In this document: piece by piece, positions 8,233 to 17,050 of the stretch
Position numbering within the stretch: position 1 is the stretch's first letter
How the letters are laid out: each line of letters starts with the position of its first letter
Translations under genes and position numbers: made by a program
Source: Nitrospira sp.
GTDB lineage: Bacteria > Nitrospirota > Nitrospiria > Nitrospirales > UBA8639
Assembly: GCA_024760505.1 (NCBI GenBank)
Contig: CP058931.1
Span: forward strand, 873,501 to 937,500
Reading direction: 5' to 3'
DNA length: 64,000 nucleotides
The notes under the pieces: model-generated
Database searches by the model: none
What the model saw: only the letters and a program-made list of their open reading frames with translations
Told to the model about the DNA's origin: nothing

Positions 8233-8254
8233 CGCGTGAGGCGCGGGGTAGAAT
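8226..8254 (+). promoter_or_regulatory. Sigma-70 promoter of the HAD phosphatase gene
   Basis: On the plus strand, TTGTCA (8226-8231) and TAGAAT (8249-8254) are separated by 17 bp, about 47 bp before the ATG at 8302. The -35 hexamer shares five of its six bases with the opposite-strand -35 of the tRNA promoter. Confidence 0.6.
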
Positions 8255-8301
8255 CCCGGCCATTCTCATTAATTATTTGACCGCCCGGATTATAGCTCAC
8301 C

Positions 8302-8997
8302 ATGACCCGCTCGACCTCTTCGCCCGCACCCCTGACTCATTCTCAACACTGGATCGGTGCCTTTTTCGATGTGGATAACACGTTGATTCCTGGCGCGTCG
8401 ATTGAAATCGGATTTTTCCGGTATCTCTGGCAAGACGGTGTCGTGGGTTGGCCGGAGGTATGGCACAGCCTGGGGTATGCCATTCGTCAAATGCCCCCCA
8501 TTTCGTTCAACCCTCTGCGACGGAGGAAGCTGTATCTGATGGGGCATGATGTCTCCCTCATTGAACAGATGGCCAGCGAGTACGTGGAGTTATATGTTGT
8601 TCCACGGGTCTCAGCGAGGGCTTTGAATCGTTTATCCCGTCATCGGGATGCGGGACATGTCGTGGCCTTCGTCAGCGGATCACCGGAGTTCTTGGTGAAA
8701 CCACTGGCTGAGGCACTTGGAGTCTCATTGGTATTTGGCGCGAGACCGGAATCCCAGGAAGGACTCTATACGGGAAAGGTGTTTGCCCCGTTGCCCTATG
8801 GTGAAGGAAAAGGCCGGTATGTGGAGCGCCTGGCCGCCCGTTTCAATCTGGACTTGACGCGTAGCTATGCCTATGGCGACAGCCCAGGAGATTTCCACGC
8901 GCTCCAACTGGTTGGCCATCCCTTTGTCGTGAATCCCATTCGAGGCATGGCTCGGATTGCCCGCGAGCGGGGTTGGCCGATTACACAATGGGCTTAA
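8302..8997 (+). CDS. HAD superfamily IB phosphatase (SerB/CicA-like)
   Basis: This 231-aa haloacid-dehalogenase-type phosphatase has all IB motifs: motif I 'FFDVDNTLIPG' (about residues 21-31, Asp nucleophile plus general acid), motif II 'FVSGSPEFL', a conserved Lys in the 'GEGKGRYVE' segment (motif III) and motif IV 'AYGDSPGDFHAL'. A helical cap lies between motifs I and II. Family members dephosphorylate phosphoserine or small phospholipid head-groups; the substrate here is open. A promoter lies at 8226-8254. There is no close downstream partner; queE starts 245 bp later. Confidence 0.85.
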   Translation: MTRSTSSPAPLTHSQHWIGAFFDVDNTLIPGASIEIGFFRYLWQDGVVGWPEVWHSLGYAIRQMPPISFNPLRRRKLYLMGHDVSLIEQMASEYVELYVVPRVSARALNRLSRHRDAGHVVAFVSGSPEFLVKPLAEALGVSLVFGARPESQEGLYTGKVFAPLPYGEGKGRYVERLAARFNLDLTRSYAYGDSPGDFHALQLVGHPFVVNPIRGMARIARERGWPITQWA

Positions 8998-9242
8998 GAG
9001 GCGGCCATCCGTGATGAAATCGACCTGCTTGCTTGCGCCAAATTGACCGCTTCTCCGGTCCTTTTCATCGAATAGCCCCCTCTATTCGCCCCATATGATC
9101 GAAAATATCACTCAACCCGATCCAATCTTGTGACGATTACTCATCTCCGACAGCCACCTAGCGCGCCTTTCTTTGTCCCCTCCCCCTCACCCCGCTTTTT
9201 GAGTACAATGCTATCTGTTGTGTGCTGGAGTTGAGAGTGTTT

Positions 9243-9896
9243 ATGACCACTTTGCCTTCCTTAAAGATCACCGAAATCTTTCATAGCCTTCAGGGGGAGT
9301 CCACCCGTGTGGGACAACCGTGCGTGTTTGTCCGGTTAACGGGTTGTCCGCTTCGTTGCACCTGGTGTGACACGGAATATGCCTTTTATGGTGGACATAC
9401 CATGCCGATTGAGGCAATTCTGGCGCAGGTACAATCATATGGTTGTCCGCTCGTCGAGGTGACCGGCGGTGAACCATTGCATCAACCTGGCTCTCTGGTA
9501 TTGTTAACACAATTATGCGAGGCTGGATTTCAGGTGATGCTGGAAACCAGCGGGGCGTTTGATATTGCCAACGTGGATAAGCGGGTTTCGATTATTCTGG
9601 ATGTGAAATGTCCGGGTAGTGGAATGACCGACCGGATGCGGTGGGATACACTTAGGCATTTGTCCGGAAAAGACGAAGTGAAGTTTGTTTTGAAGGACCG
9701 GGCCGATTACGAGTGGGCGCGCGATATCGTGAAGCGGTATTCATTGGGAGACCGCTGTCCGGTCCATTTGAGTCCAGTCTTTGGAGTCCTCCATCTTCAA
9801 TCCCTGGCTGAATGGATTCTGGAAGATCGACTGCCTGTTCGTTTTCAACTCCAATTGCATAAAGTGATCTGGGATCCCCAAACCCGGGGCGTGTAA
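9243..9896 (+). CDS. queE: 7-carboxy-7-deazaguanine synthase QueE
   Basis: This radical SAM enzyme converts 6-carboxytetrahydropterin to 7-carboxy-7-deazaguanine in the queuosine/preQ0 pathway. Residues 8-20 show 'ITEIFHSLQGES', the family signature, followed by the 4Fe-4S motif C-x3-C-x2-C in 'CPLRCTWCDTEYAF' and the SAM-binding 'TGGEPL'. The length of 217 aa fits the short QueE type. ATG 9243 is preferred over GTG 9222 because homology begins there and a GAGAG sits six bases upstream. No other queuosine gene is visible in the window. Confidence 0.93.
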   Translation: MTTLPSLKITEIFHSLQGESTRVGQPCVFVRLTGCPLRCTWCDTEYAFYGGHTMPIEAILAQVQSYGCPLVEVTGGEPLHQPGSLVLLTQLCEAGFQVMLETSGAFDIANVDKRVSIILDVKCPGSGMTDRMRWDTLRHLSGKDEVKFVLKDRADYEWARDIVKRYSLGDRCPVHLSPVFGVLHLQSLAEWILEDRLPVRFQLQLHKVIWDPQTRGV

Positions 9897-9955
9897 CAAC
9901 GCCACGGCAAGGGGATCTGTTTACGTTAGGGGCGATTTATTTATTGAGGAGGCGT

Positions 9956-11461
9956 ATGAATATTCTTGTGAAGAGTGGTGAAGCCACCGCTACGACAACG
10001 GATGTGTTGGTGTGTTTGGAATATGAACAAGACAAAACCTGGAGCAAAGCCGTCCGGCCGGTCGATCAGAAACTCGGTGGGCAATTAAGCGCCCTGCGCA
10101 AAAGTGGAGAATTTTCCGGCAAGCCGAATAACACCGCCTTACTCCATATCGATGGGAAATTGCCCGCCAAACGCGTGCTTCTTGTCGGCCTTGGAACACG
10201 GGAGACGGTGACCTTGGAACGAATTCGTCAAGCGATGGGGACCGCTGCCAAGCGCGCCCGCACTGCCAAAGCCAAAGGGATTGTTTGCGTGATGCCGGAC
10301 GTGCCAAAGGGCACCGGCTCTATGGATGACGTGGCTCAAGCCATGGTGGAAGGGGTAGTTCTTGGGGAATATCGGTTTAATGAGTACCGCACGGACCGCA
10401 CGGACGACAACCACTCCTTGCAATCCTGCACCCTACTCACCACCTCCAACGCTCACCTGAATGAGGCCAAAGATGGTGCCAAACGTGGCCAAATCCTTGG
10501 GGAAGCGACCTGTTTTGTTCGGGATTTGTGCAACCACCCCGCGAACGTGATGACGCCTTCCCGGGTCGTCACCGAAGCCAAAAAAATCGCCAGGGAGGCC
10601 AAAGTCCGGCTCAAAGTCCTGGACCGCAAACAGCAGGAAAAACTCGGCATGGGCGGATTATTGGGGGTCTCTCGAGGCAGCATCGAACCGCCTCAATTCA
10701 TCATTCTGGAATATATGGGCGGCCCTCGCACACAAAAACCCATTGTTTTTGTCGGCAAAACGGTAACATTTGATAGCGGTGGCATCTCCTTAAAACCATC
10801 GGAAAACATGGAACAGATGAAGGCCGACATGACCGGTGGAGCCGAAGTGTTAGCGACGATTCGAGCCGCCTCCCGGCTCAAGCTCCCGGTCAATGCGATC
10901 GGCCTCTTGCCTGTGACGGAAAACATGCCGGGAGGACGGGCAACTAAACCCGGCGATATCCTTACCATGCTCTCCGGAAAAACGGTGGAAGTCCAAAATA
11001 CCGATGCGGAAGGTCGGTTGATTCTGGCTGACGGCTTGGCCTATGCCTCTCGGTTCAAACCCGCCTGCGTAATTGACATCGCCACACTGACCGGCGCGGC
11101 TGCTGTCGCGTTGGGACAGTTCGCAATAGGCATGCTGGGTAATGACGACCCCCTGAAAGCCGACATCAAAAAGGCCGGCAATCATGCCGGTGAACGGGTA
11201 TGGGAAATGCCCCTGTGGGATGAATATTTTGAACAGCTAAAAAGTGACGTGGCAGACATGCGGAATATCGGTGGGCGCGGAGGCGGAATGATTACGGCGG
11301 CCATGTTCTTATCAAAATTCGTGGGGGACCATCCCTGGGTCCATTTGGATATTGCCAGCACGGATTGGGGTACAGCAGAACGGCCGTATATTCCTAAAGG
11401 TCCGACAGGTATCGGGACCCGGTTGCTCATTCAATATTTGCTGAATCACGTCAATCGCTAG
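9956..11461 (+). CDS. pepA: Leucyl aminopeptidase (M17 family)
   Basis: This cytosolic two-metal aminopeptidase releases N-terminal residues; in Enterobacteria PepA also binds DNA, which cannot be inferred here. It is 501 aa with the family layout: a variable N-terminal macrodomain-like region (1-170), then the catalytic domain with 'VGKTVTFDSGGISLKPS', 'MKADMTGGAEVL' and the M17 signature 'NTDAEGRLILADGL', plus 'GAAAVALGQ' and 'DWGTAERPY' towards the end. The metal ligands Lys, Asp and Glu in these blocks are intact. ATG 9956 follows GAGGAGG. nagZ follows after 15 bp, probably co-transcribed. Confidence 0.95.
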   Translation: MNILVKSGEATATTTDVLVCLEYEQDKTWSKAVRPVDQKLGGQLSALRKSGEFSGKPNNTALLHIDGKLPAKRVLLVGLGTRETVTLERIRQAMGTAAKRARTAKAKGIVCVMPDVPKGTGSMDDVAQAMVEGVVLGEYRFNEYRTDRTDDNHSLQSCTLLTTSNAHLNEAKDGAKRGQILGEATCFVRDLCNHPANVMTPSRVVTEAKKIAREAKVRLKVLDRKQQEKLGMGGLLGVSRGSIEPPQFIILEYMGGPRTQKPIVFVGKTVTFDSGGISLKPSENMEQMKADMTGGAEVLATIRAASRLKLPVNAIGLLPVTENMPGGRATKPGDILTMLSGKTVEVQNTDAEGRLILADGLAYASRFKPACVIDIATLTGAAAVALGQFAIGMLGNDDPLKADIKKAGNHAGERVWEMPLWDEYFEQLKSDVADMRNIGGRGGGMITAAMFLSKFVGDHPWVHLDIASTDWGTAERPYIPKGPTGIGTRLLIQYLLNHVNR

Positions 11462-11476
11462 GCGGCAACACACGCG

Positions 11477-12565
11477 ATGTCTATCGCTGAACTCGTAGGG
11501 CAACTGTGTATGATCGGGTTCGAAGGGACGGAGGTCACTCCGGACCTTCGAGCCTGGATGCAGGAATTCCGACCAGGAGGGATCATCCTTTTTTCCCGCA
11601 ATTTGGTTGACCCTGTCCAAATCGCACATCTCACGAACGACCTCCAATCCCTGGCCGGTGACATACCGCTACTCATCGGCATCGATCAAGAAGGCGGACG
11701 CGTCTCCCGCCTTCCTTCAGGATTTACCATCTTTCCTCCTGCAACTACCGTCGCCCACTCGGGATCCACGGAACTGGCCTATCAGGCGGCAGCCGTGACC
11801 GCCAAGGAGTTACGCGCCGTTGGGATTAATATGAATATGGCACCGGTCTTGGACATCCATACGAATCCCTCCAATCCTATTATCGGAGATCGGGCGTTTG
11901 GGACCGAGCCGGAACAGGTGTGCCTCATGGGAGCGGCCACTCTCGCGGGCCTGCACGATCATCGCGTATTGGCCTGCGGAAAACATTTTCCTGGTCATGG
12001 CGACACCAGTACCGATTCACATGTGGAACTGCCGGTGGTCCACGCCACCCGGGATCGGCTGGAGAGCGTGGAACTCAAACCTTTTCAATACGCCATTGCG
12101 CATGGCCTACAAGCCATCATGACGGCCCACGTCCACTATCCCGCCCTGGATCCCATAAATCCCGCAACCCTCTCTTCCATGATATTGACAGATATCCTTC
12201 GGCAGCAGATGGGATTTTCCGGGGTCATCTTGAGCGACGACTTGGAAATGGGCGCCATTGTGAACCATTCGACAGTCGGCGAGGCCGCTGTGCACTCGTT
12301 GCAAGCCGGAGTGGATATGTTATTAGTATGCAAAACCCGCAGGCTCGCGACCGATACGATTAAAGCCGTCAGTCGTGCAGTTGAATCTCATGTATTGGAT
12401 CAAAGCCGCCTTGAAACGAGTTTGGCCCGTATCGCCTTCGTCAAACAGCAATTTGTCTCCCCCTATCACCCAATCGACATTCCCTCCATCCCGAATACCG
12501 TCGGGATTTCCGCCCATCGCCATGTGTTAGCACAGATCCAAGAACAGTTTCGCACCCTGACCTGA
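11477..12565 (+). CDS. nagZ: Beta-N-acetylhexosaminidase NagZ (GH3)
   Basis: This is a glycoside hydrolase family 3 enzyme that removes GlcNAc from muropeptides in cytoplasmic peptidoglycan recycling. The 362-aa single-domain TIM barrel has the NagZ signature 'CGKHFPGHGDTSTDSH' (about residues 166-182), which supplies the His general acid/base pair, and the nucleophile Asp in 'ILSDDLEMGAI'. 'LIGIDQEGGRVSRL' is the substrate-side loop typical of the family. No signal peptide is seen, as expected. It lies 15 bp after pepA and is likely co-expressed. Confidence 0.94.
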   Translation: MSIAELVGQLCMIGFEGTEVTPDLRAWMQEFRPGGIILFSRNLVDPVQIAHLTNDLQSLAGDIPLLIGIDQEGGRVSRLPSGFTIFPPATTVAHSGSTELAYQAAAVTAKELRAVGINMNMAPVLDIHTNPSNPIIGDRAFGTEPEQVCLMGAATLAGLHDHRVLACGKHFPGHGDTSTDSHVELPVVHATRDRLESVELKPFQYAIAHGLQAIMTAHVHYPALDPINPATLSSMILTDILRQQMGFSGVILSDDLEMGAIVNHSTVGEAAVHSLQAGVDMLLVCKTRRLATDTIKAVSRAVESHVLDQSRLETSLARIAFVKQQFVSPYHPIDIPSIPNTVGISAHRHVLAQIQEQFRTLT

Positions 12566-12769
12566 ATGCACAGAAAGACAAGACGGACGGATGCCGGCTA
12601 CTCTCACCGTCTTAGGTGTGAAAAAGAAGGGCCTGGCCCAATTCTGGACATTCCCTACAAAGATTTGTTTAGCTATCAACCTTGCTGCATAGATCGACAC
12701 ATCCATTCCTCTATTCCTATTGCTGATGACAGAATTTCATGATTCATTTCGGGAGCAAGGAGCATCGCT

Positions 12770-13171
12770 ATGGCATTGAAAAAAGGGGACATTATCGACG
12801 AACGCAAACGGTATCCGGATTCTTGCGGACTAGTACTTAAGGTGATGAGCGGTGGCGAGGGGTTTGAAAAAATTCGATGTTGCGGACATGACCTGACCCA
12901 GGAAGACGTGGTTCCCTCGTTTAACCAAGAGCGTGGCCGCCGAGCCGGAGCCTTGGCAGTCGGCATGCCCCTCGATGAGAAAATAGTTGCGACTGATTCC
13001 TGTGGACTTCGCCTAATGGTAATGGCGGGCGGAGAGGGATTTCAGGAAGTCATCTGTTGTGGCCATTCGTTTGGGGCGAAAGCGATTCAGAGTTTAGAGT
13101 TTGGTCAGATGCGGGGAGAGGACACCAACCGAGAGCAATCCCCCAACACGCCACATCAAGGAACCGCATAA
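12770..13171 (+). CDS. Tandem Cys-knuckle protein (desulforedoxin-like duplication)
   Basis: I do not recognise a named family. The 133-aa protein consists of two copies of one module: residues about 17-42 'DSCGLVLKVMSGGEGF..CCGHDL' and about 78-104 'DSCGLRLMVMAGGEGF..CCGHSF'. Each copy has C-G ... G-G-E-G-F ... C-C-G-H. The spacing recalls the desulforedoxin/desulfoferrodoxin N-terminal knuckle (CxxCG...CCG), but the first Cys is replaced by Pro or Thr, leaving three Cys and one His per module as possible metal ligands. No signal peptide; charged tail. RBS GGAGC upstream of ATG 12770. The PsiE-like gene starts 16 bp downstream. Confidence 0.7.
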   Translation: MALKKGDIIDERKRYPDSCGLVLKVMSGGEGFEKIRCCGHDLTQEDVVPSFNQERGRRAGALAVGMPLDEKIVATDSCGLRLMVMAGGEGFQEVICCGHSFGAKAIQSLEFGQMRGEDTNREQSPNTPHQGTA

Positions 13172-13186
13172 GAGGGCACATTCAAC

Positions 13187-13666
13187 ATGTTAGGGTGGAC
13201 ACCAGAATCAATTAAACAATGGGTCCGATGGATGCAGTTCCTCGACCGGTGGGGCTACATCACCGCCTGCTTGAGTTTTCTTCTCGTGGGTATGCTGGTC
13301 TTCGGTTATAGTTGGGTAGCCTATGCTCAATCGGTACAGACCGAGTTTTTGCCAGCGACCATCACTTTACTGAATGACCTGTTGTTCGTCATCATTCTTT
13401 TGGAGTTGTTTCGCACGGTATTAGGCTTCCTACAAAACGACCGTATTCGACTCGAACCCTTCCTGCATGTGGGAATTATCGCTTCTGTCCGAAGAATTCT
13501 CACCGCTGGGGCTGAATTCTCGCACCAGGAATCTGTCCCCGAAGACATGTTTCGTCATTACCTCATGGATATGTCCTTGCATGTCATCGTAATTTTGGTC
13601 CTCATGATCGCATTATATCTTCACCGAAAATCCGAGCTCCCGGGAGAACCTCTTCTCAACAAATAG
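13187..13666 (+). CDS. PsiE-like inner-membrane protein
   Basis: The 159-aa protein has four predicted membrane helices: about residues 22-46, 58-78, 90-105 (weaker) and 128-147. The central 'LLNDLLFVIILLELFRTVLGF' and 'HVGIIASVRRILTAG' match the pattern of the phosphate-starvation-inducible PsiE family, whose biochemical role is unknown. It lies 16 bp after the Cys-knuckle gene, so the two are probably one operon. No Pho box was recognised upstream. Confidence 0.7.
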   Translation: MLGWTPESIKQWVRWMQFLDRWGYITACLSFLLVGMLVFGYSWVAYAQSVQTEFLPATITLLNDLLFVIILLELFRTVLGFLQNDRIRLEPFLHVGIIASVRRILTAGAEFSHQESVPEDMFRHYLMDMSLHVIVILVLMIALYLHRKSELPGEPLLNK

Positions 13667-13820
13667 CCCTTCCGAATTTCAGGAAAATTCTGTTTCTCAT
13701 TTCTCTTCCCTCAATCATTGTCATAAATTCCTGATGAACTTCTTGGGCTCATATTGCATACCGCCGGGGGCTGTGGCAGTATAGCCTCCTTTTTAGACGA
13801 CAATCTGTTGTGTTGGTATC

Positions 13821-14228
13821 ATGGATTCTCTTCCTGAATTAGTCGGCACGGTCCATATTATTCTGGGCCCTTATCGAGGAAATCCGATTGCACTGTACAT
13901 GTGCCAGGATGAGTCTACCTGCCGGATTTCTCCTCGCATCTATCCGTGGAATCAAACTGTTGGAACCGGAGAAACCCCCAATAAGGCCGCCGCAGACTTT
14001 GAAGCCAGATGGAAAGAGACGGACTTGGCCGACGATATGTATACCGGCCCTCATTGGGAAGGTGGCATCAAGCCGGAAAAGCCAAAACCCGCACCTGCTC
14101 CAAAACCGGCCACTCCTCCTACGGCCAAAACAGAGGCCGCACAAGAGACCAAACCCCCTGCACCCAAATCACCGGCCCTGCCGGATCCACCACAACCAGC
14201 TCCCGAAGCCGAAGACGCGGCTCCGTAA
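13821..14228 (+). CDS. Hypothetical protein with Pro/Ala/Lys-rich tail
   Basis: The 135-aa protein is not assigned to a family. Residues 1-80 look like a compact domain ('VHIILGPYRGNPIALYMC', two Cys, aromatic residues). Residues 82-135 are a low-complexity Pro-Ala-Lys tail that continues acidic to the end. There is no signal peptide. The ATG at 13821 has no good ribosome-binding site, so the start is uncertain. It is convergent with the downstream amidotransferase-like gene. Confidence 0.55.
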   Translation: MDSLPELVGTVHIILGPYRGNPIALYMCQDESTCRISPRIYPWNQTVGTGETPNKAAADFEARWKETDLADDMYTGPHWEGGIKPEKPKPAPAPKPATPPTAKTEAAQETKPPAPKSPALPDPPQPAPEAEDAAP

Positions 14229-14304
14229 GAATTCCCAGTCCCCTTATTGAGAGTTCTCTTTCGTATGGATTTTGTGCAAACCAGGCCAAAATGTCCTGAA
14301 CAGG

Positions 14305-15057
14305 CTATGTTCGGCTGTCGGCAAACTGTCTGGCGGATTGTATCAACGCCGTAAATAGACGTTTCTGAATCGCATCCTGCCGGTATAAAAACTCCGGATG
14401 CCATTGGACACCAAGCCAGAATGGATGACGAGAGGCTTCAATCGCTTCAATGACTCCATCCGGAGCAATCCCGGTAACTTGAAAGGACGACGGAACAGAT
14501 TTGATAGATTGATGGTGGGAGCTATTCACCGCAATTCTCAACTGCTTGGCGATGCGCTGCAGTAGGCTGTTGGGTTCAATGTTAACCAGATGGGCTGTTT
14601 TCGTTGCCGATTTGGTGGGTCGGTGTTCAATTTTCGTCGACAATTGAGAGGTAATATCCTGCACCAGGGTTCCTCCCAAGGCCACGTTCATGGATTGCAT
14701 CCCTCCGCAGATGCCCAGGGTCGGCACCCCCTGACGAAAGGCCAACTTGGATAGTCCAAGCTCAAGTTGAGCGCGCTCTTCGCTCATTCGCTGAAAAGGA
14801 TACCGCTGTTTCTCCCCATACAACTCAGGGGCTAAATCCGATCCGCTCCCGGTCACCAGAAGACCGTCCAGCCGTTGTATAAGATATTTCTGGTTCGCCA
14901 AACCACGGACCAGGGGAAGCACTAAAGGCACTCCCCCGGCGTCCTGAATTGCCTGAAGGTACCTGGCCCGCAAAAAATAGGTGGGTTCTTTCCCACCCAT
15001 GTCCTTCCGATTTCCAGGGTTAAAGTCCGGGGTGATCCCAATGATAGGTTTGACCAT
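14305..15057 (-). CDS. Class-I glutamine amidotransferase-like hydrolase (PuuD/peptidase C26)
   Basis: This 250-aa protein belongs to the gamma-glutamyl-GABA hydrolase family. The nucleophile Cys lies in 'LGICGGMQSMNVALGG' (about residues 115-130), and the His-Glu pair in 'GVQWHPEFLY' (about 218). 'NSSHHQSIK' and the N-terminal 'KPIIGITPDF' are also family blocks. Members cleave gamma-glutamyl amides in putrescine or glutathione-related catabolism; no putrescine genes are nearby, so the substrate is open. The start ATG 15057 has only a weak Shine-Dalgarno. Confidence 0.85.
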   Translation of the reverse strand: MVKPIIGITPDFNPGNRKDMGGKEPTYFLRARYLQAIQDAGGVPLVLPLVRGLANQKYLIQRLDGLLVTGSGSDLAPELYGEKQRYPFQRMSEERAQLELGLSKLAFRQGVPTLGICGGMQSMNVALGGTLVQDITSQLSTKIEHRPTKSATKTAHLVNIEPNSLLQRIAKQLRIAVNSSHHQSIKSVPSSFQVTGIAPDGVIEAIEASRHPFWLGVQWHPEFLYRQDAIQKRLFTALIQSARQFADSRT

Positions 15058-15095
15058 GCCAGTCGATTCAACTTAGGCGGGTGTGATCTTTCGGT

Positions 15096-15488
15096 CTATA
15101 GCGCTTGATCCTCGTATGCGGAGACCCCAATGAATCGAACGGGCTCATTCCCCTTCAGATGGTCAGGAGTGATGACATACGTGCCATAGAAGCTCGGCTC
15201 CCATACGGCTTTTGCGGTTTCAAGGTCACCACCTGTCAATCCATAAGTAAACGTTCCCACAACCCCACCCAAGATGGCATAGGCAAACTTCACGGGGAAA
15301 TAAATCACGGTCAGCAAAGCACTCCCGATCCCAAGGGCCGCTTCATTGCTTGGACTCGATAATTCTTGTTCGGCAGCCAGACTCACCCCTGTGGCTCCCA
15401 GGCATACGATCAGGGAAAAAGCCAACAATACACATACCCCGGTTACTCGTTTAAGGACACCTCCCCACAAACCCTTGGATTGCCGCAT
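15096..15488 (-). CDS. Hypothetical membrane/exported protein
   Basis: The 130-aa protein is not recognised. An N-terminal signal or anchor helix (about residues 12-38, ending SLAAEQ) is followed by a second hydrophobic stretch 'ALGIGSALLTVIYFPVKFAYAILGGVVGTF', here split into two short helices, and then a soluble tail with 'VWEPSFYGTYVITPDHLKG'. It is probably an inner-membrane protein. ATG 15488 has AAGGAG eight bases upstream, so the 14 upstream in-frame residues are excluded. It lies upstream of the PuuD-like gene on the same strand, 38 bp apart. Confidence 0.7.
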   Translation of the reverse strand: MRQSKGLWGGVLKRVTGVCVLLAFSLIVCLGATGVSLAAEQELSSPSNEAALGIGSALLTVIYFPVKFAYAILGGVVGTFTYGLTGGDLETAKAVWEPSFYGTYVITPDHLKGNEPVRFIGVSAYEDQAL

Positions 15489-15609
15489 AAGGAATACTCC
15501 TTCCTGTTTAATTTTTATGCATACCTTCACATTGGTATTTTAAACCTGAATGATTCATTAGTCTTCTGTTTTTAAATACAAAGTGAACAATTATAGCAAA
15601 TTTGTACCT

Positions 15610-16080
15610 TCAAAGTGACGGGGGTCCCTCTTCGGTTTCAACCAGATCCAACTCGATAAAAATCTGCCTCTTGATTTCCTCGGCCTCCCGCTCAACGACC
15701 TCATCAGTCTCAGCAATGAGAGCGTCCCCTGAAACTTGGATATTCTCCTGCTTGATTCCCTGCTGAATAAAAGCATGAAGCTTGTGAAAGCACAGCAACT
15801 GCACCAATAAATCATGGCTTTTTTCTCGATAGCCTCCCTGCGTTTCAACTGGAACGCCCCTCAGGACAGCGTCCAACCATGACGAATGCTGAAGGATTCC
15901 TTCGAGCCTGTCTATTTGGTTTCTTTTCATCACCACCTCGACTTGTACCCCACCTTTCCAGCTGCGTTTTTTGACATTAAACACACAGTGTACTGAATCT
16001 GAGGCACCTTCAACGGCTTCAGGCCCGTAAAACAGCGTAATGCGAAAGAGGGGAATTTGGGGCGGTGAGAGTAATGACAT
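15610..16080 (-). CDS. Hypothetical protein, divergent from tatA
   Basis: The 156-aa soluble protein has no recognised family. It opens with 'MSLLSPPQIPLFRITLFYGPE', has a beta-rich first half ('VHCVFNVKKRSWKGGVQVEV') and a helical, acidic C-terminus ('VVEREAEEIKRQIFIELDLVE'). An open frame extends upstream to 16338, but that part is antisense to tatA and compositionally unlike a protein, so the ATG at 16080 is chosen. Confidence 0.55.
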   Translation of the reverse strand: MSLLSPPQIPLFRITLFYGPEAVEGASDSVHCVFNVKKRSWKGGVQVEVVMKRNQIDRLEGILQHSSWLDAVLRGVPVETQGGYREKSHDLLVQLLCFHKLHAFIQQGIKQENIQVSGDALIAETDEVVEREAEEIKRQIFIELDLVETEEGPPSL

Positions 16081-16254
16081 CCTGGATCTACTCGTTTCTT
16101 TCAAGGGGACAACAAAATGAAGAATACGCAAAAACTTGGCTTGGGCATAGTGTTCCAAGCCTACCGCATTTAGGTTGACACTCGTCAATCTTGAAAGATA
16201 GAGTCTTTTTAGTCTTATATTTTCACAGTGAGCTGAAGCGAAAGGGTTTTGTCT

Positions 16255-17043
16255 ATGTTCGGAACCATGGGGTTTTCTGAACTCATGATCATTCTGGTGA
16301 TCATTCTGATTATTTTCGGGGCAGGCCGGCTTCCGCAAATCGGAGAGGGTGTGGGGAAAGCCTTAAAAGGCTTTAAAAAAGAAGTCGCCGATATACCCCC
16401 ACCGGTGGACCCCAATGAGCCACTACCCAGTTCACCGCCAGAACCAGGACAGGCACAATCCCAACCGACTACCCCGGTAGGCACTCCGACCAATCAGCCA
16501 TTCCAACCGGGTCCTGAACAAACCCCGGGAACCACTGCAGCGTTACTTTACAAGGGAGCAGGGCCTGAGGTGGTCCAACCTTCATCTAAATCTCCCGGGA
16601 CTCCCAGTTCTCCTCAAACCACGACACCTCCTTCTGCCCCCCCACCGATGTCGATGGAGGATAGGCAAGCGCAACCAGCCCCCGTGGCTTCCAGGCAATA
16701 TCCCGCTCTCCCGGCTGGTGCACAAGCGAAGCCTGTGCTGAAGCGACCTGCGGCTGTTGTAAATAAGCAAGCTGTGGCCCGTGTTCAAGCTCAACAAGCC
16801 GCAATGAAAGCCCAGGCTTCCCAGCAATCCGGATTAGCTCCACGAGATATGCAATCATTGGGAGAGGGTCTGGGAAGTGCCGTACGTACCTTCCGGGATG
16901 CCGCGGCAGATATTAAAAATTCGATCGATCCTCAAATGCGCACCATTCAAGCGGAACTGGAGTCTGCCGAAAAAGAGATGCAAGACTCCATTGAAGTAGC
17001 CAAAGAACCTCTAACTCCCAAAGAACCTTCTGGATCTGCATAA
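16255..17043 (+). CDS. tatA: Twin-arginine translocase TatA/TatB-type subunit with long tail
   Basis: Residues 1-50 are a typical TatA/B head: 'MFGTMGFSELMIILVIILIIFGAGRLP' gives the short membrane helix and FG-hinge, followed by the amphipathic helix 'GEGVGKALKGFKKEV'. The rest of the 262 aa is unusual: about 80 residues rich in Pro/Thr/Ser/Gln, an Ala/Gln-rich stretch, then a second helical block (about 205-250, 'GLGSAVRTFRDAAADIKNSI') that echoes the TatA amphipathic helix. TatA is normally 60-100 aa. It should form the folded-protein export pore; the Tat-signal MsrB in this window is one possible client. ATG 16255 has AAGGG upstream. The HEAT lipoprotein follows after 7 bp. Confidence 0.85.
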   Translation: MFGTMGFSELMIILVIILIIFGAGRLPQIGEGVGKALKGFKKEVADIPPPVDPNEPLPSSPPEPGQAQSQPTTPVGTPTNQPFQPGPEQTPGTTAALLYKGAGPEVVQPSSKSPGTPSSPQTTTPPSAPPPMSMEDRQAQPAPVASRQYPALPAGAQAKPVLKRPAAVVNKQAVARVQAQQAAMKAQASQQSGLAPRDMQSLGEGLGSAVRTFRDAAADIKNSIDPQMRTIQAELESAEKEMQDSIEVAKEPLTPKEPSGSA

Positions 17044-17050
17044 GCCTTTC

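Noticed and set aside
16081..16338. N-terminal extension of the hypothetical gene at 15610
   Set aside because: Overlaps tatA in antisense and is His/Asn-rich; a better ATG exists at 16080.
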